From assembly GCF_001905825.1 (NCBI RefSeq), contig NZ_LIVV01000002.1, positions 1,244,441-1,308,440 of the forward strand: a stretch of DNA of 64,000 nt. Reading direction: 5' to 3'. This document shows positions 40,854 through 49,986 of this stretch, one piece after another. Every line of letters begins with the position of its first letter. The first letter of the stretch is position 1. The notes under the pieces were generated by a model. It ran no database searches, had not been told where the DNA came from, and saw nothing but the letters and a program-made list of their open reading frames with translations. The stretch is from Streptomyces sp. CB02009. GTDB taxonomy: Bacteria; Actinomycetota; Actinomycetes; Streptomycetales; Streptomycetaceae. Position numbers and translations under genes: made by a program.

Positions 40854-41444
40854 ATGTCGACGAACCGGGGCAGCGGCAACTCCGCCCCACCACCACGGCG
40901 CACCGACGCACGCCTCAACCGGGAACGGCTCGTCGCCGCGGCGCAGCAGGTGTTCGCCGAGGCGGGCCCGGGAGCGTCCCTCAACCGGATCGCCCAACGC
41001 GCGGGCGTGGGCCCGGGGACGCTCTACCGCCACTTCCCGAACCGCCAGGCCCTCCTGGCCGCGGTCCTCAGGGACCGGATCGAGAAGCTCGTCGAACAGG
41101 CGGACGTCCTGACCGCCACGGAGTCGCCCGACGAGGCCCTGGCGCAATGGCTGGGCGCCCTGCTGGCCCACGCCCGTCTGAACCAGGGCATGGGCAGCGC
41201 CCTTCTGGTGGAAGAGCCCGAGAAGACGCTGGGCGTGAACTGCCACCGCCTCATCCTGGACGCGGCGGCAGCGCTCCTGGCCGGGGCTCAGGCCCGGGGC
41301 ACCGCCCGCGCGGACCTCGCGGCGGGGGACCTGGTCCAACTCGTTGTCGGAATCGCCCTGTCGACGGCGCACGGCCCGGACACCGACCAGCCGGCCCGAC
41401 TGCTCGACCTGGTGCTCGACGCGGTGTTCGGGACGGCGCGCTGA
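40854..41444 (+). CDS. TetR-family transcriptional regulator
   Basis: 196 residues. TetR N-terminal helix-turn-helix at about residues 20-68 (RERLVAAAQQVFAEAGPGAS; GVGPGTLYRHFPNRQALLAA). The C-terminal ligand domain has the helix LAQWLGALLAHARLNQGMGS and ends RLLDLVLDAVFGTAR. ATG 40854 has GAGAGGCAGG upstream; ATG 40836 is a weaker alternative. Likely represses itself and the divergent LLM gene through the twin operators. Confidence 0.9.
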   Translation: MSTNRGSGNSAPPPRRTDARLNRERLVAAAQQVFAEAGPGASLNRIAQRAGVGPGTLYRHFPNRQALLAAVLRDRIEKLVEQADVLTATESPDEALAQWLGALLAHARLNQGMGSALLVEEPEKTLGVNCHRLILDAAAALLAGAQARGTARADLAAGDLVQLVVGIALSTAHGPDTDQPARLLDLVLDAVFGTAR

Positions 41445-41511
41445 AGCGACCCGAAGGGGCCCGAGGGACGCCGACCCGGGCCGGAGGAGCCCGAAGCGTG
41501 GAATCGGGTCC

Positions 41512-41981
<470 letters not shown>

Positions 41982-41985
<4 letters not shown>

Positions 41986-42890
41986 GGGATGTCCGAAGGC
42001 AGCGGCTCACGGGCCGCGTGCCAGGCCGCCGGGAGGGCGGCGACCCCCGTCCGCGCGGCGATCACCCCGCCCGCGATGGCGCAGGTGGTGTCGATGTCAC
42101 CACGTCCGGCCACCGTCAGCCACAGGCCCTCGTGCAGGTCGTCGAGGTGCCCCGCCGCACACCACAGCGCGTAGGGAACGGTGTCGGGCCCGGACATCCG
42201 GTAACCGGAACCGAGGACCTCCGCGGCGTGCCGCACCGAGGTGCGCTCCGGCATCCGGGCCGCGATGCGCAGGCCCGAGCGGACGTCGCCGTCGGGGAGG
42301 CGCGCGGCGACATCCCCCAGGAACTCCGGCCGCGCCGGCGCGGGCCCGCCCCTGCTGCGCGCCGCCAGCGCCGCGGCGAGCGCGACCGCCACCGCCCCGG
42401 CGACGGCCTCGGGATGGTGGTGCGAGACCGCGCTCTGGCGGGCCGCCTGCTCGGCGACGACGTCGAGATCGGCGGCGTGCCAGGCGCCGAGCGGGGCGAC
42501 GCGCATGGCGGCGCCGTTGCCCCAGGAGCCCTGGCCGCCGAACTGCCCGGCGACGACCTCCCGCCAGGGCTCGCCCGCTCCGATCCGACGCAGCACGTCG
42601 TGCATCGAGGCGCCGTACCCGCGGTGGGTGTCATCGGCGTAGGCCGCCGCGAGGCCCAGAGCGAGACGGTCCTGGTCGACGGCTCCGCCGGCGCCGGCGA
42701 GCTCCCGGAGGAGCACGAGTGCCTGCGCGGTGTCGTCGGTCCACTGCCAGAGCGGCTCCGGGGGCGGCGTCCGCGTCTCCAGGGCCGCCGGGCCCTCCCG
42801 GCGCAGGATGCCGAACCACCGGTCACCGAAGGCGTCGCCGAAGGCGAGCCCGTGCAACGAGTCGAGGGCGGAGGCGGGCACGTTGATCAT
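41982..42890 (-). CDS. ADP-ribosylglycohydrolase family protein
   Basis: 302 residues, all-helical ARH fold. Motifs: DSLHGLAFGDAFGDRWF, metal-binding WTDDTAQAL near residue 50, GNGAAMRVAPLGAWHAADLD, SHHHPEAVAGAVAVALAAAL and GRGDIDTTCAIAGGVIAAR. The two acidic clusters bind the paired Mg ions. It would remove ADP-ribose from protein or small molecules. ATG 42890 has no ribosome site; GATACT ends 7 nt before it, so a leaderless transcript is likely. Followed by a coupled gene of unknown function. Confidence 0.88.
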
Positions 42891-42900
42891 CTGACGAGTA

Positions 42901-43797
42901 TCACAGCGGGCCGGCGTCCCCGGCACCGTGTTTGTTTCCCAGGCTGCACCCGAGCGCCTTCCGCCGGTGCGCCACCGCCAGTTCGACGAGGTAGCGCTTG
43001 GTCACCCGGCCGTCGTACCGTCCGTCGATCAGGCCCGCCACGCAGGCCAGCAACCCGGCCCTGGCGGCTTCCGGCAGGGCGCGGTGCCCGGAGTAGGTCC
43101 GGAGCAGCTCCAGGTACTCCGCCGTGGTGTACGAGAGGTTCCGCTCGTAGCGGCGGAAGACCGGGGGACCGAACGCACCGCACCGCGCGACCTCCCGGGC
43201 ATGGTCCGAGCCGTCGACGCGGGCGGCTTCCGGAGGCTGCGTCCCCGGCGTCGTGTCGGGATCGAAGCGCTCGTAGCAGCGCTGGACCTCGGTGAAGAAC
43301 TCCTCGCTGCCACCGCGCACATGCTGGGTCCGCACCACGGCGAGCGCCCCGCCGGGACGCAGCGCCTCGGCGGCCTTCGCCATCCTCACCGCCGGGTCGA
43401 TCCAGTGGAAGGAGGTCGCCGCGAGGACCACGTCGAACGAGTCCTCCGGCAGCGGCCAGCTCTCGAAGTCCGAGGTGACGACCTCCGCCCCGCCGAATCC
43501 GTCCAGGTTGCGGCGGGCGACCGCGGCCATGCTCGGTCCCGCCTCGACGGCGGTGATCCGAAAGCCGCGCTCGGCGAGCGGCAGGGTGGCCTGGCCGGTC
43601 CCGCAGCCGATCTCCAGCAGGCGGCTGCCGGGGCCGGCGCCGGCGCACTCCACCAGGTCGTCGTACAGCTCCCGCGGGTAGCCGAGCCTGGCCCGGTCGT
43701 ACAACTCCGCGTCCTCGTCGAACGTCCGGCTCAGCCGCACGCGCCGGGACGCGTCGGGTCGGTCGTCACGCCTGGCGTGCGAGGTGTCGTCGGGCAT
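42901..43797 (-). CDS. SAM-dependent class I methyltransferase
   Basis: 298 residues. SAM-binding motif I is LLEIGCGTGQATLPLAERGF near residues 60-80; then ITAVEAGPSMAAVARRNLDG, DVVLAATSFHWIDPAVRMAK and EALRPGGALAVVRT. N-terminal RLSRTFDEDAELYDRARLGY is common in this methyltransferase_11 subfamily. Substrate unknown. ATG 43797 lacks a clear ribosome site. It ends 10 bp before the glycohydrolase start, on the same strand. Confidence 0.85.
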   Translation of the reverse strand: MPDDTSHARRDDRPDASRRVRLSRTFDEDAELYDRARLGYPRELYDDLVECAGAGPGSRLLEIGCGTGQATLPLAERGFRITAVEAGPSMAAVARRNLDGFGGAEVVTSDFESWPLPEDSFDVVLAATSFHWIDPAVRMAKAAEALRPGGALAVVRTQHVRGGSEEFFTEVQRCYERFDPDTTPGTQPPEAARVDGSDHAREVARCGAFGPPVFRRYERNLSYTTAEYLELLRTYSGHRALPEAARAGLLACVAGLIDGRYDGRVTKRYLVELAVAHRRKALGCSLGNKHGAGDAGPL

Positions 43798-43887
43798 GCA
43801 CGGCAGGGTAGGTGATGCCCGCCGGGATCTGAGGCCACCGGCCGCGATCCGTCCCCTCCGCCCGGACCGCAGTCCGTACGGACGCCT

Positions 43888-43918
43888 CCGGCCGCCCGGC
43901 GGTGAGCCGGGCGGCCGG
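43888..43918 (-). terminator. Strong GC hairpin downstream of the MacB-like operon
   Basis: CCGGCCGCCCGGC at 43888-43900 and its perfect complement at 43906-43918, loop GGTGA. It lies 129 bp past the permease stop at 44047 on the minus strand. The 249-bp gap 43798-44046 also holds two copies of TGAGCCGGGCGGCCGGA (from 43903 and 43934) and two of GAGGAGCCGCG, so alternative hairpins are possible. No gene is seen there. Confidence 0.65.
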
Positions 43919-44046
43919 AAAGCCACGCGGGGTTGAGCCGGGCGGCCGGAGGGGCACGCGGGGGAACTGGGCAGCCGTGGGGGTGTGGAGGAGCCGCGCA
44001 GTGGGGAGTGCGTACCGAGGAGCCGCGGGGCGGTGCCTCGGTGTTC

Positions 44047-45249
44047 CTACGCCGCCGCGAGCGCCAGCGTCGGAGACAGGCGCGACGCCCTGACCGCCGG
44101 GTACAGCCCCGCCACCGTGCCGATCGCGAGCGTCGCCGCGAAGCCGCCGCCCACCGCCCACAGCGGGACGACCCACGGCAGCCCGCCGGCCGACGCGTAC
44201 GCCCCCGTCGCCGCCCCGCCGAGCGCCACCCCCGCGAGGCCGCCGAGACCGGACAGCATCAGGGACTCCGTCACGAACTGGATCCTGATCTGGCCCCTGG
44301 TCGCGCCCAGGGACCGGCGGAGGCCGATCTCGTGACGGCGTTCCAGGACCGAGATGATCATCGTGTTGGCGACGCCGACCCCGCCGACCAGGAGCGCGAT
44401 CCCACCGAGCCCCAGGAGCAGCGTGGAGAACGCGCCCTCGGTCGCCGCCTTGGCCTTGAGCGCCGACGACGGATCGCCGACCGAGACGTTCTGCGGGTTC
44501 TGCGGATCGATCGTCGGAGCGAGCAGCTTCTGCACGTCCTCCACCGACGCGTCGGTGGACCGCTCGTACACCGTCGTCGGATGCCCGTCGAAGCCCAGCA
44601 GCCGCTCCGCGCCCGCCCAGCCGACCAGCGCCGACCGCTCGATCTCGGGCGCGAGCGGCAGCGGGTCGAGGATGCCGATCACCGTGAAGTACCGGTCGTC
44701 GATCCAGACCTGCCGGCCCGGCTCGGTGATCCCGAGCCGTTCGGCGGCGACATGGCCGAGGACCACGGACGGGTAGCGGCCGGTGGCGGCATTCAGCCAG
44801 GTGCCGGACGCGAGCCCGCCTCTGAGGACGTCGAGGAGTCCCTCCGTCGCCGCCTTCACCGCGATCCCGCCGGTCTCGGCCTCCGGGATCTTCTCGGAAC
44901 GGCGCACCGAGCTCCTCAGGTCACCGGTCCCGGCGGCCTCCTCCACGCCCTCGATCCGGCCGACCATCCCGACCGCGTCCTTCGGCAGCTTGACCTCCTG
45001 CCCGCTGAACATGCCCTCGCCCGGCTCGGCGACCAGCATGTTCGTGCCGAGCGCGTCGAGCTGGCGCAGCAACTGGGCCTGGCTGGAAGCGGAGATGCCG
45101 ACGACGGCGATCATGGTGGCGATCCCGATGGCGATGCCGAGGGCCGAGAGCACCACGCGCACCGGCCTGCTGCGCAGCCCGGCCGACCCGACGTGAAGCA
45201 CGTCCCGCGGACCGAGCCGAGCGGCGGTGAGTCTCCTCGTACGGGGCAT
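44047..45249 (-). CDS. MacB/FtsX-type ABC transporter permease
   Basis: 400 residues, four predicted spans. First span with the MacB signature VRVVLSALGIAIGIATMIAV, then an extracellular MacB_PCD domain (residues about 60-260: SGQEVKLPKDAVGMVGRIEG; YFTVIGILDPLPLAPEIERS), and three C-terminal FtsX-type spans with GGVGVANTMIISVLERRHEI and GLRRSLGATRGQIRIQFVTE. Works with the ATPase encoded just upstream (TGATG overlap) and the HlyD-like adaptor to move a peptide, lipid or drug outward. Confidence 0.92.
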   Translation of the reverse strand: MPRTRRLTAARLGPRDVLHVGSAGLRSRPVRVVLSALGIAIGIATMIAVVGISASSQAQLLRQLDALGTNMLVAEPGEGMFSGQEVKLPKDAVGMVGRIEGVEEAAGTGDLRSSVRRSEKIPEAETGGIAVKAATEGLLDVLRGGLASGTWLNAATGRYPSVVLGHVAAERLGITEPGRQVWIDDRYFTVIGILDPLPLAPEIERSALVGWAGAERLLGFDGHPTTVYERSTDASVEDVQKLLAPTIDPQNPQNVSVGDPSSALKAKAATEGAFSTLLLGLGGIALLVGGVGVANTMIISVLERRHEIGLRRSLGATRGQIRIQFVTESLMLSGLGGLAGVALGGAATGAYASAGGLPWVVPLWAVGGGFAATLAIGTVAGLYPAVRASRLSPTLALAAA

Positions 45250-46166
45250 CAGGCCGCGACCTTTCCGTCACTCGAGGCGTCCGGCGCACCGGGCGCACCG
45301 GGTCCATCTGGCGTACCAGACGAACCGGACGCATCAGGTCCATCAGGCGCACTGGCCGCACCGGACACACCTGCCGCTTCCGGCGCCGCAGTGTCACCGG
45401 AGCCCCGGGACCCTCCGTACGCGAGTGACGTGTCCTCCACCACCCGCCCGTCCCGTATCCGCACCTGCCTCGGCAGCCGTCCCGCGATCTCCGTGTCGTG
45501 CGTGATGACCGCGATCGTCGCGCCCTCCGCGTTGAGTTCGTGCAGGAGCGTCATCACCGCCTCTCCTGACGCCGAGTCCAGCGCGCCCGTCGGTTCGTCG
45601 GCGAGCAGCAGGGCCGGTTCGCCGACCACCGCGCGCGCGATGGCGACACGCTGCTTCTGCCCGCCCGACAGCTCGTGCGGCCGGTGCTTCATCCGGTCGG
45701 CCAGGCCCACCCGGGCCAGCGCGTCGGCGGCCATCCTGCGCCGCCGGGCGCGGGGCAGTCCGGAGTACAGCAGCCCCTCCGCGACGTTCTCCAGCGCACC
45801 CACGCCCGGCACCAGATGGAAGGCCTGGAAGACGAAGCCGATGCGGCGGGCGCGCAGTGCCGACAGCCGACGGTCCGACAGGGAGGCGATGTCGTGCCCG
45901 GCGATCTCCACGGTGCCGGCGCTCGGCCGGTCCAGGGTGCCGACGATGTGCAGCAGCGTCGACTTGCCGGATCCGGACGGCCCGACGATGCCGAGCAGCT
46001 CCCCTTCTCCGACGGTGAGATCGACGCCGTCGAGGGCACGGACGCCACCCGGGTACTCCTTGGTGACTCCGCGGAGGCGTACGACCGGCGTCGGCGTCCC
46101 ACCGGGTGCCGGGGCCGAGTTCGTGGCCGTGGCCATGTCCGAGGTCGAAGTCGAGGTCGTCGTCAT
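45249..46166 (-). CDS. MacB-type ABC transporter ATP-binding protein
   Basis: 305 residues. Walker A GIVGPSGSGKSTLLHIVG, Q-loop FVFQAFHLVPGVGALENVA, signature LSGGQKQRVAIARA, Walker B ALLLADEPTGALD and switch His in VITHDTEIAGRLPRQ. The first 25 residues are a Thr/Ser/Ala extension, and the last 60 a Gly/Ser/Ala/Asp/Pro low-complexity tail beyond the usual LolD/MacB length. ATG 46166 overlaps the adaptor stop (ATGA); the 3' end overlaps the permease start by one base. Confidence 0.93.
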   Translation of the reverse strand: MTTTSTSTSDMATATNSAPAPGGTPTPVVRLRGVTKEYPGGVRALDGVDLTVGEGELLGIVGPSGSGKSTLLHIVGTLDRPSAGTVEIAGHDIASLSDRRLSALRARRIGFVFQAFHLVPGVGALENVAEGLLYSGLPRARRRRMAADALARVGLADRMKHRPHELSGGQKQRVAIARAVVGEPALLLADEPTGALDSASGEAVMTLLHELNAEGATIAVITHDTEIAGRLPRQVRIRDGRVVEDTSLAYGGSRGSGDTAAPEAAGVSGAASAPDGPDASGSSGTPDGPGAPGAPDASSDGKVAA

Positions 46167-47257
46167 GCGGACGGCACCCCGACCTTCATGCCCTCGCGCA
46201 GCCCCTCGCCGCTGACCTCGACCCGGCCCTGCCCGAACATGCCGAGCTCGACCTCCAGGTCCCGGGCCGTTCCGTTCTCGACGACCTGGACGCCGAAGCC
46301 CCCACCGGGCAGGGCGAGCAACGCGTTCACGGGTACGGTCAGGACGTCCCGGCGCGTCTCTCCGGTGAGGTCGACGGTGACCGGGGACTGGTCGATGCCC
46401 CTGACCTTCTCCGGCTGGTCGAAGGAGACCGTGACGGAGATCTTCGGCGTCCGGTCCTGCGGGTCGTCGCCCGCCGACGCGGTCTTCCCGACGGCCGACA
46501 CCTTCCCCGGGAGCTCCGTGCCGTCCGGCAGCCGGACGGTCACCCGCGTTCCGGCCTTCGCCGACTCCGCCTCGGACACGGGGACCTTGAAGCGTACGAC
46601 CCGCTCGGAGCCGGTCACGGTGAGCACGGGACCGCCCGGTCCGATCCGGTCGCCGGGCGCCGCGCCCGCCTCCTTCACCCGTACCGCGCTGCCCGCGAAG
46701 GCGATCTGGTCCGGGCCGACGGTGCCGGTCTGCTTCAGGTCGTGGGACTTCTGCCACCGCTTGACGGCGGCGGCCGTCTTCGCCGTGTACTCCTCGTCGA
46801 CGTCGAATCCGACGTACCCGAGGGCGGCGAGGTTCTCCTCCAGCTGTCGGACGTCCTTGCCCTTGTCGCCGGTCCTGAGCGTCCGGTACATGGGCTCTGC
46901 GCCGTACATCAGTCGGACCGGACGGCCCTCGACCTCGTAGAGCCGCTCGTCCCGCTCGACGACCGAGCCGGCCGCCGCGACCCAGGTGAGGACCCCGGCC
47001 GGTCCCGCGTTGATCTTCCGTTCGCCGAGGTGGCCGAGTGTGCCGTCCTGCTGGGAGCTGTTGCTGAGGTCGCCCCGGGTGACAGCGGCGGTCGCGGCCG
47101 GCAGGCCCTTCGCGTCGGCGGCGCCGCCCTGCCCGTCCGCCGCCCTGTCGGGCGCGGAGACGGCGGTGACCGCCGCTCCGCCGCCCGCGACGGCGACGAT
47201 GGCCGCGAGGGCGAGCACCAGCCGGCGCCGGGCCATCGGCCGTTCGCCGCCGCTCAT
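46163..47257 (-). CDS. HlyD/MacA-like adaptor with embedded peptidoglycan-binding domain
   Basis: 364 residues. N-terminal membrane anchor (RLVLALAAIVAVAGGGAAVT), a barrel-sandwich half (INAGPAGVLTWVAAAGSVVE), then an inserted PG_binding_1 domain (LRTGDKGKDVRQLEENLAAL ... AAAVKRWQKSHDLKQTGTVG), followed by the second half and beta-barrel (PVSEAESAKAGTRVTVRLPD; GIDQSPVTVDLTGE; VPVNALLALPGGGFGVQVVE). The coiled-coil hairpin of Gram-negative MacA is replaced by the wall-binding domain, suiting a Gram-positive envelope. ATG 47257 overlaps the lipoprotein stop (ATGA). Confidence 0.88.
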   Translation of the reverse strand: MSGGERPMARRRLVLALAAIVAVAGGGAAVTAVSAPDRAADGQGGAADAKGLPAATAAVTRGDLSNSSQQDGTLGHLGERKINAGPAGVLTWVAAAGSVVERDERLYEVEGRPVRLMYGAEPMYRTLRTGDKGKDVRQLEENLAALGYVGFDVDEEYTAKTAAAVKRWQKSHDLKQTGTVGPDQIAFAGSAVRVKEAGAAPGDRIGPGGPVLTVTGSERVVRFKVPVSEAESAKAGTRVTVRLPDGTELPGKVSAVGKTASAGDDPQDRTPKISVTVSFDQPEKVRGIDQSPVTVDLTGETRRDVLTVPVNALLALPGGGFGVQVVENGTARDLEVELGMFGQGRVEVSGEGLREGMKVGVPSA

Positions 47258-47769
47258 CGGGCCACGCTCTCGCACGCCTTGGCGGCCTTGTCGAACTTCT
47301 GCTTCTCGGCGCCCTGCGGTATCGGCATGGCCGCCTGCGCCCCGCCGTCGAACTTCGGGTCGGGCATGTTGAAGCCGTTCTCCCGCATGCACTTCGCGTA
47401 TGCGAGCGCCTTGTCCTTGTCCGCCTGCGTCGGCTCCTTGCCGAAGCCCGCGCCGCCGGCCTTGTCCTGGCAGGCCTTGAACGCCTTCTCCATCTTCTCC
47501 TTCGACATGCCGTCACCGCCGATGGTGAGCCCGACGCCCTGCTCGCCGGGCTTCGGCTCGGGCACGTCGAGACCCTGCTCGCGCAGGCACTTGCGGTGCT
47601 CGAAGGCCTGGTCGGCCTTCTTGCCCTCGTCGCTCGCGCTCCCGTCCTTCTGCCCGCTTCCCGAGCTGCTCGCGTCCGGGCCCGATCCCGAGCAGGCGGT
47701 GGCGAGCAGGGTGAGGGCGGCGGCCAGGGAGGTGGCGGCGGCGGCCCGGGTGATCCGTCGAATCGTCAT
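47254..47769 (-). CDS. Lipoprotein with duplicated Cys-containing motif
   Basis: 171 residues. Lipobox T-A-C with Cys26. The mature part has two related segments, RKCLREQGLDVPEPKPG and AKCMRENGFNMPDPKFDG, each followed by a helix with another Cys (KAFKACQDKAGG; KAAKACESVAR), so two Cys pairs are probable. First gene of the exporter operon, next to the response-regulator promoter; perhaps the signal or substrate protein for the two-component system or pump. Family known to me only as a common actinobacterial lipoprotein beside MacB-type exporters. Confidence 0.82.
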   Translation of the reverse strand: MTIRRITRAAAATSLAAALTLLATACSGSGPDASSSGSGQKDGSASDEGKKADQAFEHRKCLREQGLDVPEPKPGEQGVGLTIGGDGMSKEKMEKAFKACQDKAGGAGFGKEPTQADKDKALAYAKCMRENGFNMPDPKFDGGAQAAMPIPQGAEKQKFDKAAKACESVAR

Positions 47770-47795
47770 GGCGTGGAGCGTGCCGCGAAGGGGTG

Positions 47796-47821
47796 TTTCG
47801 TTTCTCTCAGCGGTTTCGTTT
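47796..47821. promoter_or_regulatory. TTTCGTTT direct repeat in the divergent exporter/two-component promoter
   Basis: TTTCGTTT at 47796-47803 and 47814-47821, 18 bp apart, lies in the 89-bp gap between the divergent lipoprotein and response-regulator genes. GAAAGG and TTTCGG follow nearby (47830-47845). OmpR-type response regulators bind such tandem sites, so autoregulation by the neighbouring regulator is likely. Confidence 0.5.
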
Positions 47822-47858
47822 ACATCGGCGAAAGGTCCCTTTCGGATACACAGGGGGC

Positions 47859-48518
47859 ATGCGCGTACTGGTGGTGGAGGACGAGGCGTTTCTCGCCGAG
47901 ATGATCGCCGAGGGGCTGCGCCGCGACGCGCTCGCCGTGGACGTCGCGGCCGACGGCCTCGAAGCACTGCGGAAGATGCAGCTGGGGGAGTACGACGTGC
48001 TCGTCCTGGACCGGGACCTGCCCGGGATGCACGGCGACGACGTCTGCCGCCGCGTGGTCGAACAGCGGCTGATGACCCGGGTGCTGATGCTGACGGCGGC
48101 GGGCACGGTGCGGGACCGGGTCGAGGGCCTCGGCCTCGGCGCCGACGACTACCTGGCCAAGCCCTTCGCGTACGACGAGCTGCTCGCCCGGGTCCTGGCC
48201 CTGGGCCGGCGGGCCCGGCCCGCCCTGCCGCCCGTGCTGGAGCGGGCCGGCATCGTCCTGGACACCGCCCGCCGCCAGGCCAGCCGGGACGGTCGCCACC
48301 TGCAGCTGTCGCGGAAGGAGTTCGCCGTCCTGGAGGCCCTGCTGCGGGCCGAGGGCGCGGTGGTCAGCGGCGAGGACCTGATCGAGCAGGTCTGGGAGGA
48401 GCACACCAGCTACCGCACGAACGCGGTCCGGGTCACGCTGAGCAAACTCCGCGCGAAGCTCGGCGAGCCGCCGGTCGTGGAGACGGTCCCGGGCTCGGGC
48501 TACCGGATCGGGTCATGA
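47859..48518 (+). CDS. OmpR-family response regulator
   Basis: 219 residues. Receiver domain with acidic pair Glu7-Asp8, phosphoacceptor Asp51 in VLVLDRDLPGMHG, Thr in LMLTAAG and Lys in YLAKPF near residue 100. Winged-helix C-terminal domain: LQLSRKEFAVLEALLRAEGA, HTSYRTNAVRVTLSKLRAKL and TVPGSGYRIG. ATG 47859 follows AGGGGGC with short spacing. Divergent from the exporter operon it probably controls. Confidence 0.94.
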   Translation: MRVLVVEDEAFLAEMIAEGLRRDALAVDVAADGLEALRKMQLGEYDVLVLDRDLPGMHGDDVCRRVVEQRLMTRVLMLTAAGTVRDRVEGLGLGADDYLAKPFAYDELLARVLALGRRARPALPPVLERAGIVLDTARRQASRDGRHLQLSRKEFAVLEALLRAEGAVVSGEDLIEQVWEEHTSYRTNAVRVTLSKLRAKLGEPPVVETVPGSGYRIGS

Positions 48519-49858
48519 AGCAGGTCGTGAAGGGGGCGGGGAAGCGGGCTGGGAAGCGGGCGGGGAAGCGGGCAGGGACGCCGCTCACGAGGCCGTTCAC
48601 ACGGCCGTTCATGACGTCGTTCATGAAGCCGTTCATGACGGGGGAGCGGGCCCGGCTGACCGCCCTGTACGGCGGGCTTCTGCTGCTCGCCGGCGCCCTG
48701 CTGACGGGGGTCGTGTACTTCCTCGTCAAGGAGGGCCTGTACTCGTCGATCAGCCTGGCCGTCACCGGGACCGTACCCGCGCAGCGGCTGGAGGAGCTGC
48801 CGAGCCCGTATCCGAGCGCGACCGCCGGCTCCGCGCCGGCCAGTTTCCTGCCGGTCAGTCCGGTGCCCGCGAGCCCGGCCCCGAGCGGCGCCACCCGGCT
48901 CCCCGGCGAATACCTCGCGATCACACGGTCCGTGAGCGGCGCGGCGGAGTCGGCGGCGCTGGAACGCCTTCTGACGGTGTCGCTGGTCGTGCTCCTCGTG
49001 TACGCGGTGCTCTCCGTCGTGCTCGCGTGGTGGATGGCCGGCCGGGTGCTCCGGCCGGTGGCCGTGATCACGGAGACGGCCCGCCGGCTGTCGGGCGAGA
49101 ACCTGCACGAGAGGATCGCGCTCGACGGGCCGCCGGGTGAGCTGAAGCGGCTCGCCGACACCTTCGACGGGATGCTCGGCCGGATGGAGGGCCTGGTCTC
49201 CGCCCAGCAGCGGTTCGCGGCGAACGCCGCCCACGAGCTGCGCACACCGGTGGCCGTGCAGCGCGCGGCAGCCGAGATCGGGCTCGCGGGAGAACCCTCT
49301 CCGGAGCGCGTCGCCGGCATCCGGGCGAAGCTGATCGAGGTCGCGGACGACAGCGAACGGATCATCGAGGGCCTCCTGCTGCTCGCGGCCTCCGACCAGG
49401 GGCTCCGGGAACGGCGTCCGGTGGCCCTGCACGAGGTGGCCCGGCAGGCGGCGGACGCGCTCACGGCGGAGGCCGCTGACCACGGGGTGACGGTCTCGGT
49501 GCGGGCCCTGCCCCTGACGGTCGACGGTGACGCGGTGCTCCTCGACCGCCTGGTGCACAACCTGGTCGTGAACGGTGTACGCCACAACGTCCGCGGCGGC
49601 CGGGTCGAGGTCCGTACCGGCCCCGGGGGTGTCGAGGTGGCGAACACCGGACCCGAGGTCCCGCCCGAGACGGTCCCGCTGCTCTTCGAGCCCTTCCGCC
49701 GTCTGACGGAACGCACCCACGGCCCCGGCGAGGGCGCGGGCCTCGGTCTCTCCATCGTCGAGTCGATCGCACGCGCCCACGGCGCGACGACGGAGGCGTT
49801 CGCGAACCCGGAGGGCGGCGGACTGACGGTCAGGGTGCGGTTCGGCGGGGAGACGTGA
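48515..49858 (+). CDS. Sensor histidine kinase with repeat-built N-terminal tail
   Basis: 447 residues. N-terminal cytoplasmic tail of about 45 residues contains (GKRA)3 and PFT/PFM repeats; two transmembrane segments (about 51-75 and 155-178) flank an extracellular Pro/Ser/Ala-rich sensor of about 75 residues; HAMP domain (RVLRPVAVITETARRLSGEN); H-box HELRTPVA with His240; N-box HNLVVNGVRHN and G-box GEGAGLGLSIVES. ATG 48515 overlaps the regulator stop (ATGA). A later start (Met at MTGERARLTA) would give a conventional kinase. Short sensor suggests envelope-stress or antibiotic sensing, by inference. Confidence 0.92.
   Translation: MKQVVKGAGKRAGKRAGKRAGTPLTRPFTRPFMTSFMKPFMTGERARLTALYGGLLLLAGALLTGVVYFLVKEGLYSSISLAVTGTVPAQRLEELPSPYPSATAGSAPASFLPVSPVPASPAPSGATRLPGEYLAITRSVSGAAESAALERLLTVSLVVLLVYAVLSVVLAWWMAGRVLRPVAVITETARRLSGENLHERIALDGPPGELKRLADTFDGMLGRMEGLVSAQQRFAANAAHELRTPVAVQRAAAEIGLAGEPSPERVAGIRAKLIEVADDSERIIEGLLLLAASDQGLRERRPVALHEVARQAADALTAEAADHGVTVSVRALPLTVDGDAVLLDRLVHNLVVNGVRHNVRGGRVEVRTGPGGVEVANTGPEVPPETVPLLFEPFRRLTERTHGPGEGAGLGLSIVESIARAHGATTEAFANPEGGGLTVRVRFGGET
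48539..48574 (+). repeat. Three tandem 12-bp repeats (GGGAAGCGGGCN) in the kinase 5' end
   Basis: Three units differing only in the last base encode (GKRA)3 in the N-terminal tail. They lie directly after the kinase start and could be slippage prone. Confidence 0.85.
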
Positions 49859-49897
49859 GGGACATGAGGGACATGAGGGACGTGAGGGACGTGAGGA
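49855..49897. repeat. 9-bp tandem repeat RTGAGGGAC over the kinase stop codon
   Basis: About 4.7 copies (GTGAGGGAC and ATGAGGGAC) start within the last codon of the kinase gene; the TGA stop (49856-49858) belongs to the first copy. No function is evident; no terminator hairpin is found in 49859-49960. Confidence 0.85.
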
Positions 49898-49964
49898 GGG
49901 CTCGGTGACGCCTGAGCGTCGTGGAGCAGCCTGAGCGTCGCGGCGGCGCTTGACGCCGACAAAG

Positions 49965-49986
49965 TGTGAGTGGTTAAGTACTCACA
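49965..49986. promoter_or_regulatory. TetR autoregulatory operator (TGTGAGT-N8-ACTCACA)
   Basis: Arms TGTGAGT at 49965-49971 and ACTCACA at 49980-49986 are perfect complements with an 8-bp centre and run into the ATG of the TetR gene. TGTGAGTGGT recurs at 50744-50753 before the MFS gene, so one repressor probably binds both. Confidence 0.7.

Noticed and set aside
46106..48514. Long open frame fused upstream of the histidine kinase
   Set aside because: The upstream part is antisense to the adaptor and lipoprotein genes; the kinase starts at 48515 coupled to the response regulator.
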